Shown here in pieces: positions 1 to 8,270 of a stretch of DNA of 64,000 nucleotides. The translations under genes and the position numbers were made by a program. Numbering within the stretch: the stretch's first letter is position 1; every line of letters starts with the position of its first letter. Source of the stretch: Pseudogulbenkiania ferrooxidans 2002. Its GTDB lineage: Bacteria; Pseudomonadota; Gammaproteobacteria; Burkholderiales; Chromobacteriaceae. The DNA is taken from the NCBI RefSeq assembly GCF_000174355.1, contig NZ_ACIS01000006.1, positions 270,318 through 334,317 of the forward strand, given 5' to 3'. The notes beneath the pieces were generated by a model. That model saw only the letters and a list, made by a program, of their open reading frames with translations, ran no database searches and was not told the origin of the DNA.

Positions 1-510
1 CGCCAAGAACCGGGCATGACCGGGCAGTGGGACCGCTTTGCCCTGGAACTGGCCGCCATCGTGCGGCGCGAGCACCCCGACCTCAAGACGGCGCGAACCC
101 TTTACCGCGCCCCGCTGCTGAGCACCCAGGGGGCGAACCAGTACGCCCAGGCGTTCCGGCAGATGCTGTCCAGTTACGATTTCACCGTCGCCGCGGTGGC
201 GCCCGCCGAGGATGGCTGCGTGCCGGAGCGTGCCCTGCACGAGGTGGTGCGCCTGGCGGCCAACCATCCGGGCGGCCTGACCAAGACCGTGTTCGATCTG
301 GCGGCGCCGGGGTGTGACCGTTTTGCCACGCTGCCGGGCGAGCCGATGGCCAAGACGGTGAGCCAGCTCTACAGCCGGGGCGTGCAGCACATCGCCTTCT
401 ACCCCGCGCCGCTGGCGGGCGACCAGCAGGCCACGGCGGCGCTGGCGCAGGTATTCGCCATCAAGGGCAACATGATCGGTGCCAAGCCCCGCGCCACCGT
501 GACGCAGTGA
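1..510 (+). CDS. pgaB: PgaB-like poly-beta-1,6-GlcNAc deacetylase, C-terminal part (5' end outside window)
   Basis: The frame is open to base 1, so this is the 3' end of a longer gene; an internal ATG at 16 is unlikely to be the true start. The roughly 169 visible residues resemble the C-terminal glycoside-hydrolase-like domain of PgaB. They include a 'YDFTVAAVAP' segment, 'KTVFDL', and near the end 'GVQHIAFYPAPLAGDQ', matching the family pattern of a strand ending in YYPD followed by DQP. PgaB is a periplasmic or outer-membrane protein that partly de-N-acetylates the biofilm polymer PNAG for export. The N-terminal NodB deacetylase domain would lie upstream of the window. A strong terminator follows 32 bases after the stop. 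The identification rests on motif similarity only; another GH-like C-terminal domain is possible. Confidence 0.68.
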   Translation, partial: RQEPGMTGQWDRFALELAAIVRREHPDLKTARTLYRAPLLSTQGANQYAQAFRQMLSSYDFTVAAVAPAEDGCVPERALHEVVRLAANHPGGLTKTVFDLAAPGCDRFATLPGEPMAKTVSQLYSRGVQHIAFYPAPLAGDQQATAALAQVFAIKGNMIGAKPRATVTQ

Positions 511-542
511 CCCCTGGCGCACTCGCGTAGCGAGCCGACAGC

Positions 543-568
543 AAAAAGCCCACGAAAGTGGGCTTTTT
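543..568. terminator. Bidirectional intrinsic terminator
   Basis: A perfect 11-base stem (AAAAAGCCCAC / GTGGGCTTTTT) closes a GAAA tetraloop. It has a T-run on one strand and an A-run on the other, so it can end both the pgaB-like transcript and rlmJ, which converges from the minus strand. Confidence 0.92.
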
Positions 569-585
569 GTCGTCGGGCAACAGAT

Positions 586-599
586 AAGGTTGGCCGAAG
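586..599 (+). repeat. 14-mer repeat copy 1 (AAGGTTGGCCGAAG)
   Basis: Perfect copy of the window-wide 14-base word. It lies between the terminator and the rlmJ stop codon at 602, in non-coding DNA. Confidence 0.85.
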
Positions 600-601
600 C
601 C

Positions 602-1447
602 TCAGTTCTCGTGCTGCTCCAGCGTGAAGCCGGCCCCCTTGTCGAGCCCCAGAACCTCGACCAGGTACGGCATCACCTGCTGCAGCGTGGCGTGTAGCGT
701 CCAGGGCGGGTTGAGGATGAACATGCCGCTGCCGTGCATGCCGAAGCCATCCTTGGAGGGGCTTTGCACCGACAGCGTGACGTTGAGCCAGCTCTTCACC
801 GGCAGCTTCTTCAGCTGCTGCGGCAGCTCCGTCGCTTCCTGGCGTTGCAGGCAGGGATACCATACCGCGTAGGTGCCGGTGGCGAAACGCTTCAGCCCTT
901 CCTTGAGCGCCGTCACCACGTGCTGGTAGTCGCGCTTGTCCTCGTACGGCGGATCAATCAGCACCAGGGCGCGGCGCGGCGGCGGCGGCAGGATCGCCTT
1001 GATGCCTTCGAAGCCGTTGGCGGCCTGCACCTGCACCCGGCGCCCGGCATTGGCGAAGTTGTTCTGCAGGATCTGGCTGTCGGTGGGGTGCAGTTCGAAC
1101 AGGCGCAGCTTGTCGCCGGCCGGCATCACCTCGCTCGCCACAAGGGGTGAACCGGGGTAGAGCCGCAGCCGGCCGTCCGGATTGAGACGGCGCACCACCT
1201 CGACGTAGCCGGCCAGCGGCTCGGGCAGGTCGTCGCGCTGCCACAGCCGCGCGATGCCGCTCTCGAATTCGGCGTTCTTGGTGGCGTAGCCTTCTTCCAG
1301 CGAGTAGCAGCCGGCGCCGGCGTGGGTGTCGACGTACCAGTAGGGCTTGTCCTTCTGCCCGAGGTAGCGCAGCAGTTCGACTTCGACAAAGTGCTTGAGC
1401 ACGTCGGCGTGGTTGCCGGCGTGAAAGGCGTGACGGTAACTCAGCAT
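602..1447 (-). CDS. rlmJ: 23S rRNA (adenine(2030)-N6)-methyltransferase RlmJ
   Basis: 281 residues, the normal size for RlmJ (YhiR), the AdoMet-dependent enzyme that methylates A2030 of 23S rRNA. The N-terminus 'MLSYRHAFHAGNHADVLKH' is the family signature. 'THAGAG' at residues 41-46 is the AdoMet-binding loop and 'DPPY' at 165-168 is the catalytic motif of N6-adenine methylases. It is a single gene that converges on the pgaB-like gene and shares its terminator. No promoter is obvious in the 150 bases between it and truC, which is transcribed in the same direction. Confidence 0.95.
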   Translation of the reverse strand: MLSYRHAFHAGNHADVLKHFVEVELLRYLGQKDKPYWYVDTHAGAGCYSLEEGYATKNAEFESGIARLWQRDDLPEPLAGYVEVVRRLNPDGRLRLYPGSPLVASEVMPAGDKLRLFELHPTDSQILQNNFANAGRRVQVQAANGFEGIKAILPPPPRRALVLIDPPYEDKRDYQHVVTALKEGLKRFATGTYAVWYPCLQRQEATELPQQLKKLPVKSWLNVTLSVQSPSKDGFGMHGSGMFILNPPWTLHATLQQVMPYLVEVLGLDKGAGFTLEQHEN

Positions 1448-1595
1448 GAATCGGTCTTTCTTCGGTCAGGCGCAGATTGTAGCCGATGGCCGGCGACGCC
1501 GCTGCCAGAACCTGGCCGCGCCAGGCGGCACATGCCGGTGCACAGCGGCGGCCACACGGCACCCCGCTCGGACGCGGAGCGCCGCGGACGCCTGC

Positions 1596-2357
1596 TCAAA
1601 GGTTGGCCGAAGCCGCGCTTCCCAGCCACGCGGACGGCAGCGCGTCCTCCCAGCCCAGGGCGCGCACCACGCCGGCAAAATCGTCGGCCAGCGGCGCGGT
1701 CAGGGTCACGGTTTCGCCGCTGACCGGGTGGGCAAAGCGCATTTCCATGCAGGCCAGCAGCAGGCGCTGGCTGCCGAACAGTTCGCCGAACAGCCGGTTG
1801 TGCCGGCCCTTGCCGTAGGTGGCGTCGCCGATGATGGGATGGGCGATGTGCTTGAGGTGGCGGCGCAGCTGGTGGCGCCGGCCGGTTTCCGGCGTCAGCT
1901 CGACCAGCGCGTAGCGGCTGTGCGGGTACTTGTCGACGGCGTAGGGCAGCTCCACCGTGGCCAAGCGGCGAAACCGCGTCAGCGCCGCCTGCGGCGCGGT
2001 GTCGACCTTCTCGCCCACCCATTCCAGATCGTCCGGGCGGCGCGTCAGCGCGTGCTCGATCTCGCCCTGTTCGTCCGGCCAGCCGCGCACCACCGCCAGG
2101 TAGCGCTTGTCGACCTGCTGGCGCTCGAACTGCCAGCTCATCTCGCGTCCCATGTCGCGGTCGAGCGCGAACAACAGCACGCCCGAGGTGCCCTTGTCGA
2201 GACGGTGCACCGGGTAGACTCGCTGGCCGATCTGGTCGCGCAACAGCTGGATGGCGAAGCGGGTTTCGTGACGGTCGAGCACGGTGCGGTGCACCAGCAG
2301 GCCGGAGGGTTTGTGGATGGCGATCAGGCGTTCGTCGCGGTAAAGAATCGGCAGCAT
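1596..2357 (-). CDS. truC: tRNA pseudouridine(65) synthase TruC
   Basis: RluA-family pseudouridine synthase of 253 residues. The sequence follows TruC closely: it opens 'MLPILYRDERLIAIHKPSG', carries the catalytic 'HRLDKGTSG' motif at about residues 51-59 (Asp54), and has 'TGRRHQLRRHLKH' further on. TruC makes pseudouridine-65 in some tRNAs. An in-frame ATG at 2387 would add 10 residues, but the start at 2357 matches the family N-terminus. The last codons are formed by a copy of the 14-mer repeat, so the protein ends in a SANL tail beyond the normal domain. RluC/RluD-type specificity cannot be fully excluded. Confidence 0.88.
   Translation of the reverse strand: MLPILYRDERLIAIHKPSGLLVHRTVLDRHETRFAIQLLRDQIGQRVYPVHRLDKGTSGVLLFALDRDMGREMSWQFERQQVDKRYLAVVRGWPDEQGEIEHALTRRPDDLEWVGEKVDTAPQAALTRFRRLATVELPYAVDKYPHSRYALVELTPETGRRHQLRRHLKHIAHPIIGDATYGKGRHNRLFGELFGSQRLLLACMEMRFAHPVSGETVTLTAPLADDFAGVVRALGWEDALPSAWLGSAASANL
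1599..1612 (+). repeat. 14-mer repeat copy 2, inside the truC 3' end
   Basis: Perfect AAGGTTGGCCGAAG. Read on the truC strand it encodes the terminal residues Ser-Ala-Asn-Leu just before the stop codon. Confidence 0.85.
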
Positions 2358-2486
2358 GGGGCGGGCCAGAGGCGAAAGAGCCGGCATTATGCGCGCCGAT
2401 GTCGTACCGGGAAAGGCCCACCCCGGCGTTGTGCGGCGGCAAAGTGTTCTATGGTGGTAATACGTGAAATGACGTTGGAGAACGCC

Positions 2487-3692
2487 ATGGCCCTGGGTGC
2501 AGCGCAGAGTTTCCTGCCTTCCTGGCCTCTGCCGGTCGGTGGTGTGTTCTGGATCGCGGTGACGCTGGTGTTGACCGGCCTGGCCGGCGAGTGGTGTTAC
2601 CGGCGCCTGGGTTTTCCGCGCATCGTGGCGTATTCCGCCACCGGCATGGCGATCCGCCTGGCCGGAGTGGAGCCCATGCTCAGGGTGGACGATTCCGGGT
2701 TGCGCGTGGTGCTGGACCTGGCGTTGGCGCTGCTGCTGTTCGAGCTGGGCGCCCGCGTCGACGTGCGCTGGTTGCGGCGCAACCCCTGGCTCTTGGCCAG
2801 CAGTGTCGCCGAGGCGGGCTTGAGCTTCGTCGTGGTGGGCTCCCTGCTGTCCTGGTGGGGCGTTTCGCCGCCGGTGGCGCTGAGTGTGGCCGCCATTGCC
2901 ATGGCGGCGTCGCCGGCCATCGTCAGCCGGGTGGTCAGCGAGTTCCAGTCAGTAGGGCAGGTCACCGAGCGCCTGCTGCTCATGACCACGCTCAACAGCA
3001 TCTACGCCATCCTGCTGGTCAAGCTGCTCACCGGCTGGATGCACAGTGCCGCCGGCAACCCGCTGCTGGCGATCAGCGTGCCGCTGTACGTGCTGACCGG
3101 GTCGCTGCTGGTGGCCTTGCTGCTGGCGGGGGGCGTGGAGCGGCTGTCGCGCAGCATGGATGTGCAGAGCGAGGCGGCCACCGTGCTGCTGTTCGGCCTG
3201 ATCCTGCTCGCCACCGCCTTGCTGCAGATGCTGAACCTTTCCACCTTGCTGGCACCGCTGCTGGCCGGAGTGGTGTTCCGCAGCCGGCGGCTGCGGCCCT
3301 GGGTCTGCCCCGATCATTTCAGCGCCGCCGGCAGCCTGCTGGTGGTGGTGCTGTTCGTGGTGAGCGGCATGATGCTATCGCCAGGACAGTTGCTGAGCGG
3401 AGCCGTGATGGCGGTGGTTCTGCTGTCGGGTCGCTTCGTGGCCAAGCTGGTCGGGGTGCTGGCGTTTGCCCGGCTGAGCGGGCTCAGCCTGCGCCAGGGC
3501 GTGACGCTGTCGCTGGCGCTGACGCCGCTATCGATCGTGGCCTTCGTGCTGGCGACGGATCTGGGGCTATCCTTCCCCACGCTGCGCCAGGAGCTGAACT
3601 CGGTCTTGCTCGGTGCCGTGGTACTGATGGAGCTGGCCGGGCCGCTGCTGGTGAAATGGGCGCTGGAGCGCAGCGCGGAGATCAAATCATGA
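2487..3692 (+). CDS. CPA2-family monovalent cation:proton antiporter (membrane domain only)
   Basis: Integral membrane protein of 401 residues with about 12 hydrophobic segments and the fold pattern of Na+/H+ exchanger domains (for example '[16 protein letters not shown]', '[18 protein letters not shown]'). It probably exchanges K+ or Na+ for protons. There is no C-terminal TrkA-N or TrkA-C domain, so it is the short form. ATG 2487 has GGAG six bases upstream; in-frame ATGs at 2451 and 2469 lack this. The stop overlaps the next start in an ATGA, so it is translationally coupled to the YbdK-type ligase. Ion specificity cannot be read from the sequence. Confidence 0.82.
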   Translation: MALGAAQSFLPSWPLPVGGVFWIAVTLVLTGLAGEWCYRRLGFPRIVAYSATGMAIRLAGVEPMLRVDDSGLRVVLDLALALLLFELGARVDVRWLRRNPWLLASSVAEAGLSFVVVGSLLSWWGVSPPVALSVAAIAMAASPAIVSRVVSEFQSVGQVTERLLLMTTLNSIYAILLVKLLTGWMHSAAGNPLLAISVPLYVLTGSLLVALLLAGGVERLSRSMDVQSEAATVLLFGLILLATALLQMLNLSTLLAPLLAGVVFRSRRLRPWVCPDHFSAAGSLLVVVLFVVSGMMLSPGQLLSGAVMAVVLLSGRFVAKLVGVLAFARLSGLSLRQGVTLSLALTPLSIVAFVLATDLGLSFPTLRQELNSVLLGAVVLMELAGPLLVKWALERSAEIKS

Positions 3693-4804
3693 GCCTGGAA
3701 CGTTTTGCCCCGTCCCGCCCTCTGACCATGGGAGTGGAACTGGAACTTCAGGTGGTCAACCGTCACGACTACGACCTTGCTCCCAGCGTGGAAGACCTGC
3801 TGCGTCTGATGAAAGGGGTCGATATCCCGGGCGAGGTCAAACCGGAAATCACGGACTGCATGATCGAACTGTCGACCGGCATCTGCAACAGCTACCAGGA
3901 GCTGATCGATCAGCTCGAGCTGATCCGCAACGAGTTGCTGCGCGCGGCCGACAAGCTCAACCTCGGCCTGTGCGGCGGCGGCACCCATCCGTTCCAGCAG
4001 TGGACCCAGCGCCAGATCTTCGAAACGCCGCGCTTTCTGCATCTGAATGAGCTGTACGGTTATTTGTCCAAGCAGTTCACCGTGTTCGGCCAACATGTGC
4101 ACATCGGCTGCCCCGGCCCCGACGAGGCGCTGTGCATGCTGCACGCCTTGTCGCGCTACATTCCGCATTTCATCGCGCTGTCGGCCTCCTCGCCGTACGT
4201 GCAGGGAGTGGATACCGGTTTCGATTCGGCCCGCATCAATTCGGTAACGGCCTTTCCGCTCTCGGGTCGGGCACCGTTCCTGCTCTGCTGGGACGATTTT
4301 TCGTGCTACTTCGAGCACATGACGCGGACCGGCGTGGTCGAAAGCATGAAAGACTTCTATTGGGATATCCGGCCCAAGCCTGAATACGGCACCATCGAGG
4401 TGCGCGTGATGGATACGCCGTTGAGCTTGGAGAAGGCGGCCCGCATCGCCGCCTACATTCAGGCCATCGTGCGCCGCCAGCTGGTGGAAAAACCCGACCG
4501 GCCGCTCGAGGACGATTACCTGGTGTACAGCTTCAACCGTTTCCAGGCCTGCCGTTTCGGCTTCGACGGCGTGTTTGTCGATCCGCGCACGCTGGAGCAC
4601 CGCACCATCCGCGACGACATCCTGCTGACGCTCGATATGCTGGAGCCGCACGCCATCGAGCTGGGCAGCAACGGCGCCTGCCGAGAGTTGCGCCTCGATG
4701 CCCTGAATCGCGGCAACGATGCCGGCTGGATACGCGCGCTGCAGCGCCAGGAAAACCTGCTGCCCGAGGTGGTGCGGCAGCAGTGCCTGCGTTGGAGCCA
4801 GTAA
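3689..4804 (+). CDS. YbdK-family carboxylate-amine ligase (glutamate-cysteine ligase type 2-like)
   Basis: 371 residues, almost the same length as E. coli YbdK (372). 'MGVELELQ' near residue 14 is the start of the GCS2 fold, and 'GGGTHPF' and '[10 protein letters not shown]' are conserved family segments. YbdK has weak gamma-glutamylcysteine synthetase activity in vitro, but its true substrate is not established. Its start overlaps the antiporter stop, and the next gene is a class-I amidotransferase-like hydrolase of the gamma-glutamyl type. An enzyme that makes and one that breaks gamma-glutamyl bonds therefore sit in one operon. That pairing is an inference from context. Confidence 0.87.
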   Translation: MSLERFAPSRPLTMGVELELQVVNRHDYDLAPSVEDLLRLMKGVDIPGEVKPEITDCMIELSTGICNSYQELIDQLELIRNELLRAADKLNLGLCGGGTHPFQQWTQRQIFETPRFLHLNELYGYLSKQFTVFGQHVHIGCPGPDEALCMLHALSRYIPHFIALSASSPYVQGVDTGFDSARINSVTAFPLSGRAPFLLCWDDFSCYFEHMTRTGVVESMKDFYWDIRPKPEYGTIEVRVMDTPLSLEKAARIAAYIQAIVRRQLVEKPDRPLEDDYLVYSFNRFQACRFGFDGVFVDPRTLEHRTIRDDILLTLDMLEPHAIELGSNGACRELRLDALNRGNDAGWIRALQRQENLLPEVVRQQCLRWSQ

Positions 4805-4815
4805 AGCAGACACCT

Positions 4816-5604
4816 ATGGAAAAGAGACCCCTCAAGATAGGGCTATCGGCACGGCTGATGCATACCCCGCCCAAGGAGCTGGGGTTCCGCAACAAGGTGC
4901 TCCAGTACATCGAGCAGTCCATCGCGCACTGGGTGATGGCACACGGCGCGCTGGCCTTCATGGTGCCGACCCTCGAGACGGGCGGGGAAGTGCAGCGCTC
5001 CAGTCTGTCGATCAAGAGCGTGGTACACGAACTCGACGCCCTGCTGCTGCAGGGCGGGTCCGACGTCTGCCCGCTGAGCTACGGCGAGGAGGCATTGCGG
5101 CCGGAGTGGTCGGGTGACCGCATCCGCGACCTCTACGAAATCGAGCTGTTCTGGGAATTCGTGTTCCAGCGCAAGCCGGTGCTGGGCATCTGTCGCGGGG
5201 CCCAGCTGATCAACGTCGCCATGGGCGGGACGCTGTATCAGGACATCCTGACCCAGCATCCGGACGCCCATCCGCATGTCGATGCTGACCTCTACGACAA
5301 GTATTCCCACCGCATCGAAATCCTGCCGGAGTCTCACCTGGCGCAACTGTATCCCGAGTCCGCCGCGGCCCATGTCAACAGCATTCATCACCAGGCGGTG
5401 AAGGACCTGGGGAACGACCTGGCGATCGAGGCGGTGTCGGCGCAGGACCGCATCGTTGAAGCCATCCGTTGGAAGGGAGAGGGTTTTGTCGCCGGTTTTC
5501 AGTGGCACCCGGAGTTTCACGGCAGCAATCGCAACCTGCTCGATAGCGCGCCGGCGTTGCTGGATTTCCTGTTTGCTGCCGAACAGCAGCGCGATAGCCG
5601 ATGA
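4816..5604 (+). CDS. PuuD-like gamma-glutamyl hydrolase (peptidase C26, class-I amidotransferase fold)
   Basis: 262 residues. 'GICRGAQ' places the nucleophile at Cys126, and 'FQWHPEFH' supplies His231 and Glu233 of the triad. This is the pattern of gamma-glutamyl-GABA hydrolase PuuD and relatives, which cut gamma-glutamyl amides in the cytoplasm. The start at 4816 follows the YbdK stop by 11 bases; no strong ribosome-binding site is seen, so reinitiation is likely. An upstream in-frame codon at 4783 overlaps the ligase and is not needed. The exact substrate is unknown. It is third in the antiporter-ligase-hydrolase operon. Confidence 0.87.
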   Translation: MEKRPLKIGLSARLMHTPPKELGFRNKVLQYIEQSIAHWVMAHGALAFMVPTLETGGEVQRSSLSIKSVVHELDALLLQGGSDVCPLSYGEEALRPEWSGDRIRDLYEIELFWEFVFQRKPVLGICRGAQLINVAMGGTLYQDILTQHPDAHPHVDADLYDKYSHRIEILPESHLAQLYPESAAAHVNSIHHQAVKDLGNDLAIEAVSAQDRIVEAIRWKGEGFVAGFQWHPEFHGSNRNLLDSAPALLDFLFAAEQQRDSR

Positions 5605-5694
5605 TGCATATTAGTTTTTATTTGTTATTTGAGTTTCAATTGGAATTATAAGAATTTTTACGAATATCGCGATGTCGAATCCGCCGCTATAGTG

Positions 5695-5878
5695 ACGACC
5701 TATCAAGCACTGAATGTGAACCGGCGCTTTCGCCCCGGCGAATCCGGTTCGGGCGCTGCACGCTTTTTGGGGAGTTTCGGCTGTCTTGACGTCGCGCCTT
5801 CTCCGATTTCAGGTTTGCTTCGATATTGGTAATTGGTCCCTTGTCCGGGTCCGCCAACGGCGGGCCCGGTTTTTTTTT
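5695..5878 (+). ncRNA. Candidate small RNA ending at an intrinsic terminator
   Basis: A TATAGT hexamer at 5688-5693 would place a transcription start near 5700. The region then has an AACCGG/CCGGTT stem around 5718-5752 and ends in a strong hairpin with nine Ts. The -35 match is weak and no known RNA family was recognised, so this is a low-confidence inference. Confidence 0.22.
5845..5878 (+). terminator. Intrinsic terminator
   Basis: An 11-base GC stem (CCGGGTCCGCC / GGCGGGCCCGG, one G-T pair) with a three-base loop is followed by nine Ts. It ends the transcript coming from the antiporter operon or from a small RNA in front of it. Confidence 0.9.
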
Positions 5879-6008
5879 GCCGCCTTGAGCGGACCGTCGA
5901 CGCCCTGCCGCGCGCATGCCGTCATGGCCTCCGCCCGCCTTATCTCCTACAATACGGGCCAGATCAACCGGGCGGCCATGCAGCCGCTTTTTTCTTTCAG
6001 GATGTGCC

Positions 6009-6737
6009 ATGGAACCCGTACGCCTTTCTAAACGTCTCGCCGAGCTTGGCATCTGTTCGCGCCGCGAAGCCGACAGCTACATCGAGCAGGGCTGGGTGAA
6101 AGTGGACGGCCAGGTGGCGGTGCTCGGCTTCAAGGTGCTGCCGCATCAACACATCGAACTCGACCCGCGCGCGAAGAAGGCGCAGTTGGAGCGCGTCACC
6201 ATCCTGCTCAACAAACCGGTGGGCTATGTCTCGGGCCAGGCGGAAAAGGGCTACAAGCCCGCCGCCATGCTGGCGGTACCGGCCAATCACTGGGAGGGCG
6301 ACAAGAGCGGCATCCGCTTCAGCCCCAACCACCTCAAGGGATTGGCGCCGGCCGGCCGGCTTGATATCGATTCGGTCGGCCTCCTGGTGCTGACCCAGGA
6401 CGGCGTGGTGGCCAAACGGCTGATCGGCGAGAATTCCACCGTGGAAAAGGAGTACCTGGTACGCGTCACCGGCGAGCTGAGCCCCGAAGGCCTGAAACTG
6501 CTCAACCATGGCCTGTCGCTCGACGGCCAGCCGCTGCGCCCGGCCAAGGTCAGCTGGCAGAACGAAGACCAGCTGCGTTTCATCCTGCGCGAAGGCAAGA
6601 AGCGCCAGATCCGGCGCATGTGCGAGCAGGTCGGCCTGTACGTGGTGGGGCTGAAGCGGGTGCGTATCGGCAACGTCATGCTGGGCGATCTGCCGACCGG
6701 CCAATGGCGCTACCTGCGCGAAGACGAGCAGTTCTGA
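6009..6737 (+). CDS. rluF: RsuA/RluF-family rRNA/tRNA pseudouridine synthase
   Basis: 242 residues. An N-terminal S4 RNA-binding domain (about residues 4-50, '[18 protein letters not shown]') is followed by a pseudouridine synthase domain whose catalytic motif 'GRLDID' lies at 116-121 (Asp119). '[13 protein letters not shown]' is the conserved C-terminal motif. E. coli RluF, which modifies U2604 of 23S rRNA, is the closest recognised family; RluB/RluE/RsuA are related alternatives. ATG 6009 has AGGA six bases upstream and matches the family start. It is followed after 40 bases by a gene of unknown function on the same strand. Confidence 0.85.
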   Translation: MEPVRLSKRLAELGICSRREADSYIEQGWVKVDGQVAVLGFKVLPHQHIELDPRAKKAQLERVTILLNKPVGYVSGQAEKGYKPAAMLAVPANHWEGDKSGIRFSPNHLKGLAPAGRLDIDSVGLLVLTQDGVVAKRLIGENSTVEKEYLVRVTGELSPEGLKLLNHGLSLDGQPLRPAKVSWQNEDQLRFILREGKKRQIRRMCEQVGLYVVGLKRVRIGNVMLGDLPTGQWRYLREDEQF

Positions 6738-6777
6738 CGCGCCATCCAACCCGTCCTCTTTCACTTGGTAATTCCGT

Positions 6778-7788
6778 ATGCTGAAGCGACTGGTCGACCT
6801 GTTCCTGAGCCCCCGTCACGGTTCAGCCAAGCCACGGCGGCAGCTGCAGGCCGAACTGGAGAGGGTGGTCGAGATGGTCGAGCCGCGCCTGCGCCTGGTC
6901 ACCGGCTATCCGCGCGTGTTGCTGCGGGGCATGGCGCGCACGCTGGATTTTGCCGAGCAGCTGACGCAGGATCTGCCGGAGGTGCTGGAACTGTCCTGGC
7001 GCGGCTTCACCAGCGACCGTCGCCTGGGTATGTTCTTTTCCTCGCCTGCCAGTCTGCTCGATCTGCTGCAGACCAGTTCCGAACTGGATGCCTTCTTCGC
7101 CCGGCCCGGCAACGGTGATGTGGCTTTCTGCCTGCTCATCATGCAGCGCAGCGACAACCAGCGCCTTGGCATGGTCAGCCAGAACGGCGAGGTGGTCGCC
7201 GAGGTGCCGCAACTGGTGGTCAGCTTCGACAACCACCGCCTGACCCTGCCCAGCGCCACGCTCGATGAATTTGTCCCGCGCCTGGCCGAGCGGGGGGTAG
7301 AGCGCCTCACCGGGGTGATCGCCCGTCGCTTGCGCGACAAGGAGGCACAGCGGGTCGAGCTGGAAAGCGAGCTGCTGCGCGTCGAGCTGAAACTGAAGAC
7401 CCTGCGCGCTCCCGGCCAGCTCGTGGTGGATGCCATGGCGGACCAGGGGCCGGCCTTGCCCGATTCACCGCAGGCGCTGCAAAGCCGTTTCGAGGCGGTG
7501 CGTACCGACCTGGCGGCACTCAAGGCCGAGCTGACCCTGGACGGCAAGCTGCGCGAGGTGCGGCAGATCCTGGAGCATCCGGCCGATTATTTCAGCAGCC
7601 GCAGCGTCACGCTCAACCTTGACCGCATGGGGGTGTTGCAGCCGGATGACGAGTCGGGCAATGGCCACCCGATCTGCTTCGAAGAGGTGCTCTTGGGCGA
7701 GATACCGCCGGTGCGCCGTGTGGTGGTGCCCGCCAGGGTTACCCAGCAAGCGATCCGCGAGCTGGAAGAGAATTTCGGCACAGGCTGA
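6778..7788 (+). CDS. Conserved hypothetical protein, 336 aa
   Basis: I do not recognise this protein. It is soluble with no signal peptide or membrane segment. The N-terminal half is mixed alpha/beta. Residues ~175-225 form an arginine/glutamate-rich helix likely to be a coiled coil. The C-terminal part contains 'ILEHPADYFSSRSVTLNLDRMGVL' style text typical of conserved cytoplasmic proteins. Its codon use looks like its neighbours, so it is a resident gene. The stop codon lies inside the left arm of the following terminator. It may be co-transcribed with the RluF-type gene 40 bases upstream. Confidence 0.75.
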   Translation: MLKRLVDLFLSPRHGSAKPRRQLQAELERVVEMVEPRLRLVTGYPRVLLRGMARTLDFAEQLTQDLPEVLELSWRGFTSDRRLGMFFSSPASLLDLLQTSSELDAFFARPGNGDVAFCLLIMQRSDNQRLGMVSQNGEVVAEVPQLVVSFDNHRLTLPSATLDEFVPRLAERGVERLTGVIARRLRDKEAQRVELESELLRVELKLKTLRAPGQLVVDAMADQGPALPDSPQALQSRFEAVRTDLAALKAELTLDGKLREVRQILEHPADYFSSRSVTLNLDRMGVLQPDDESGNGHPICFEEVLLGEIPPVRRVVVPARVTQQAIRELEENFGTG

Positions 7789-7813
7789 ACCCAGGCGGTT
7801 CAGCCTTTTTTTT
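7782..7813 (+). terminator. Intrinsic terminator overlapping the stop codon
   Basis: A perfect 10-base stem (AGGCTGAACC / GGTTCAGCCT) with a five-base loop is followed by eight Ts. The TGA stop of the preceding gene is in the left arm, and the 3' end of the minus-strand DGC gene is in the right arm and T-run. Confidence 0.92.
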
Positions 7814-8198
7814 CGTGGTCCCGGGGCTGGTCGGCAAGGGCTTCCGACTCGGTCTGTATCCGTGGCCACAGCCGTTCGGCCTCGGCGGCGTCGTAATCGT
7901 GATGCTTGCGCTTGACCACGCCGAATTCGGACAGCACCACGTGCCGGTCGGCGCTGACCCCGGCGTTGGCGAGACAGGCCTTGACGCAGGCCAGCGGACA
8001 GCCGTCCAGTGCCAGCACCGGCCGGCCGGAGCGGGCCATCCGCACCAGCGCCGGCACGCCGCCCCCGACTCCCGAGATGCAGGACATCTCGGCCAAGCCT
8101 TCGCGGGTCAGCTTCAGGGCAAAATCGTTGGCCATCTGGGCGGCGCTGGAACAGCCGGAGCAGGCGTAGACGAGAGGGAGGGTAGTCTTCGCTTTCAT
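7800..8198 (-). CDS. DGC-domain putative zinc-binding protein
   Basis: 132 residues. 'YACSGCSSAAQMAN' near the N-terminus and 'DGCPLACVKACL' in the middle are the two cysteine motifs of the DGC family (named for the Asp-Gly-Cys triplet), thought to bind zinc. Role unknown; members often sit near respiratory or metal-handling genes. Its 3' end overlaps the terminator of the convergent hypothetical gene, and the Lys-Lys before the last Gly is encoded by the A/T run of that terminator. Confidence 0.82.
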   Translation of the reverse strand: MKAKTTLPLVYACSGCSSAAQMANDFALKLTREGLAEMSCISGVGGGVPALVRMARSGRPVLALDGCPLACVKACLANAGVSADRHVVLSEFGVVKRKHHDYDAAEAERLWPRIQTESEALADQPRDHEKKG

Positions 8199-8270
8199 AG
8201 CCTTACGTTACGACGGCGGCCAGCCGGATACCATCCCCCCATTAGGGTAGGGGGGTCTAGTCCATGCGGC

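Larger units (their letters stand above)
5605..6008. other. 404-base intergenic region, AT-rich at the left, with a terminator
   Basis: The first ~60 bases are markedly AT-rich against the GC-rich background. A TATAGT box (5688-5693) is followed by about 150 bases with internal inverted repeats and then a strong terminator at 5845-5878. No convincing protein frame was found. It could be the trailer of the upstream operon or an independent small RNA. Confidence 0.5.

Noticed and set aside
1446..3692. Plus-strand frame of 748 codons reaching over truC
   Set aside because: Only the part from about 2487 encodes the antiporter. The rest is antisense to truC with no family features.
5629..5832. 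67-codon frame after the PuuD-like gene
   Set aside because: No standard start, no ribosome-binding site, and it runs through an AT-rich untranslated region toward a terminator.
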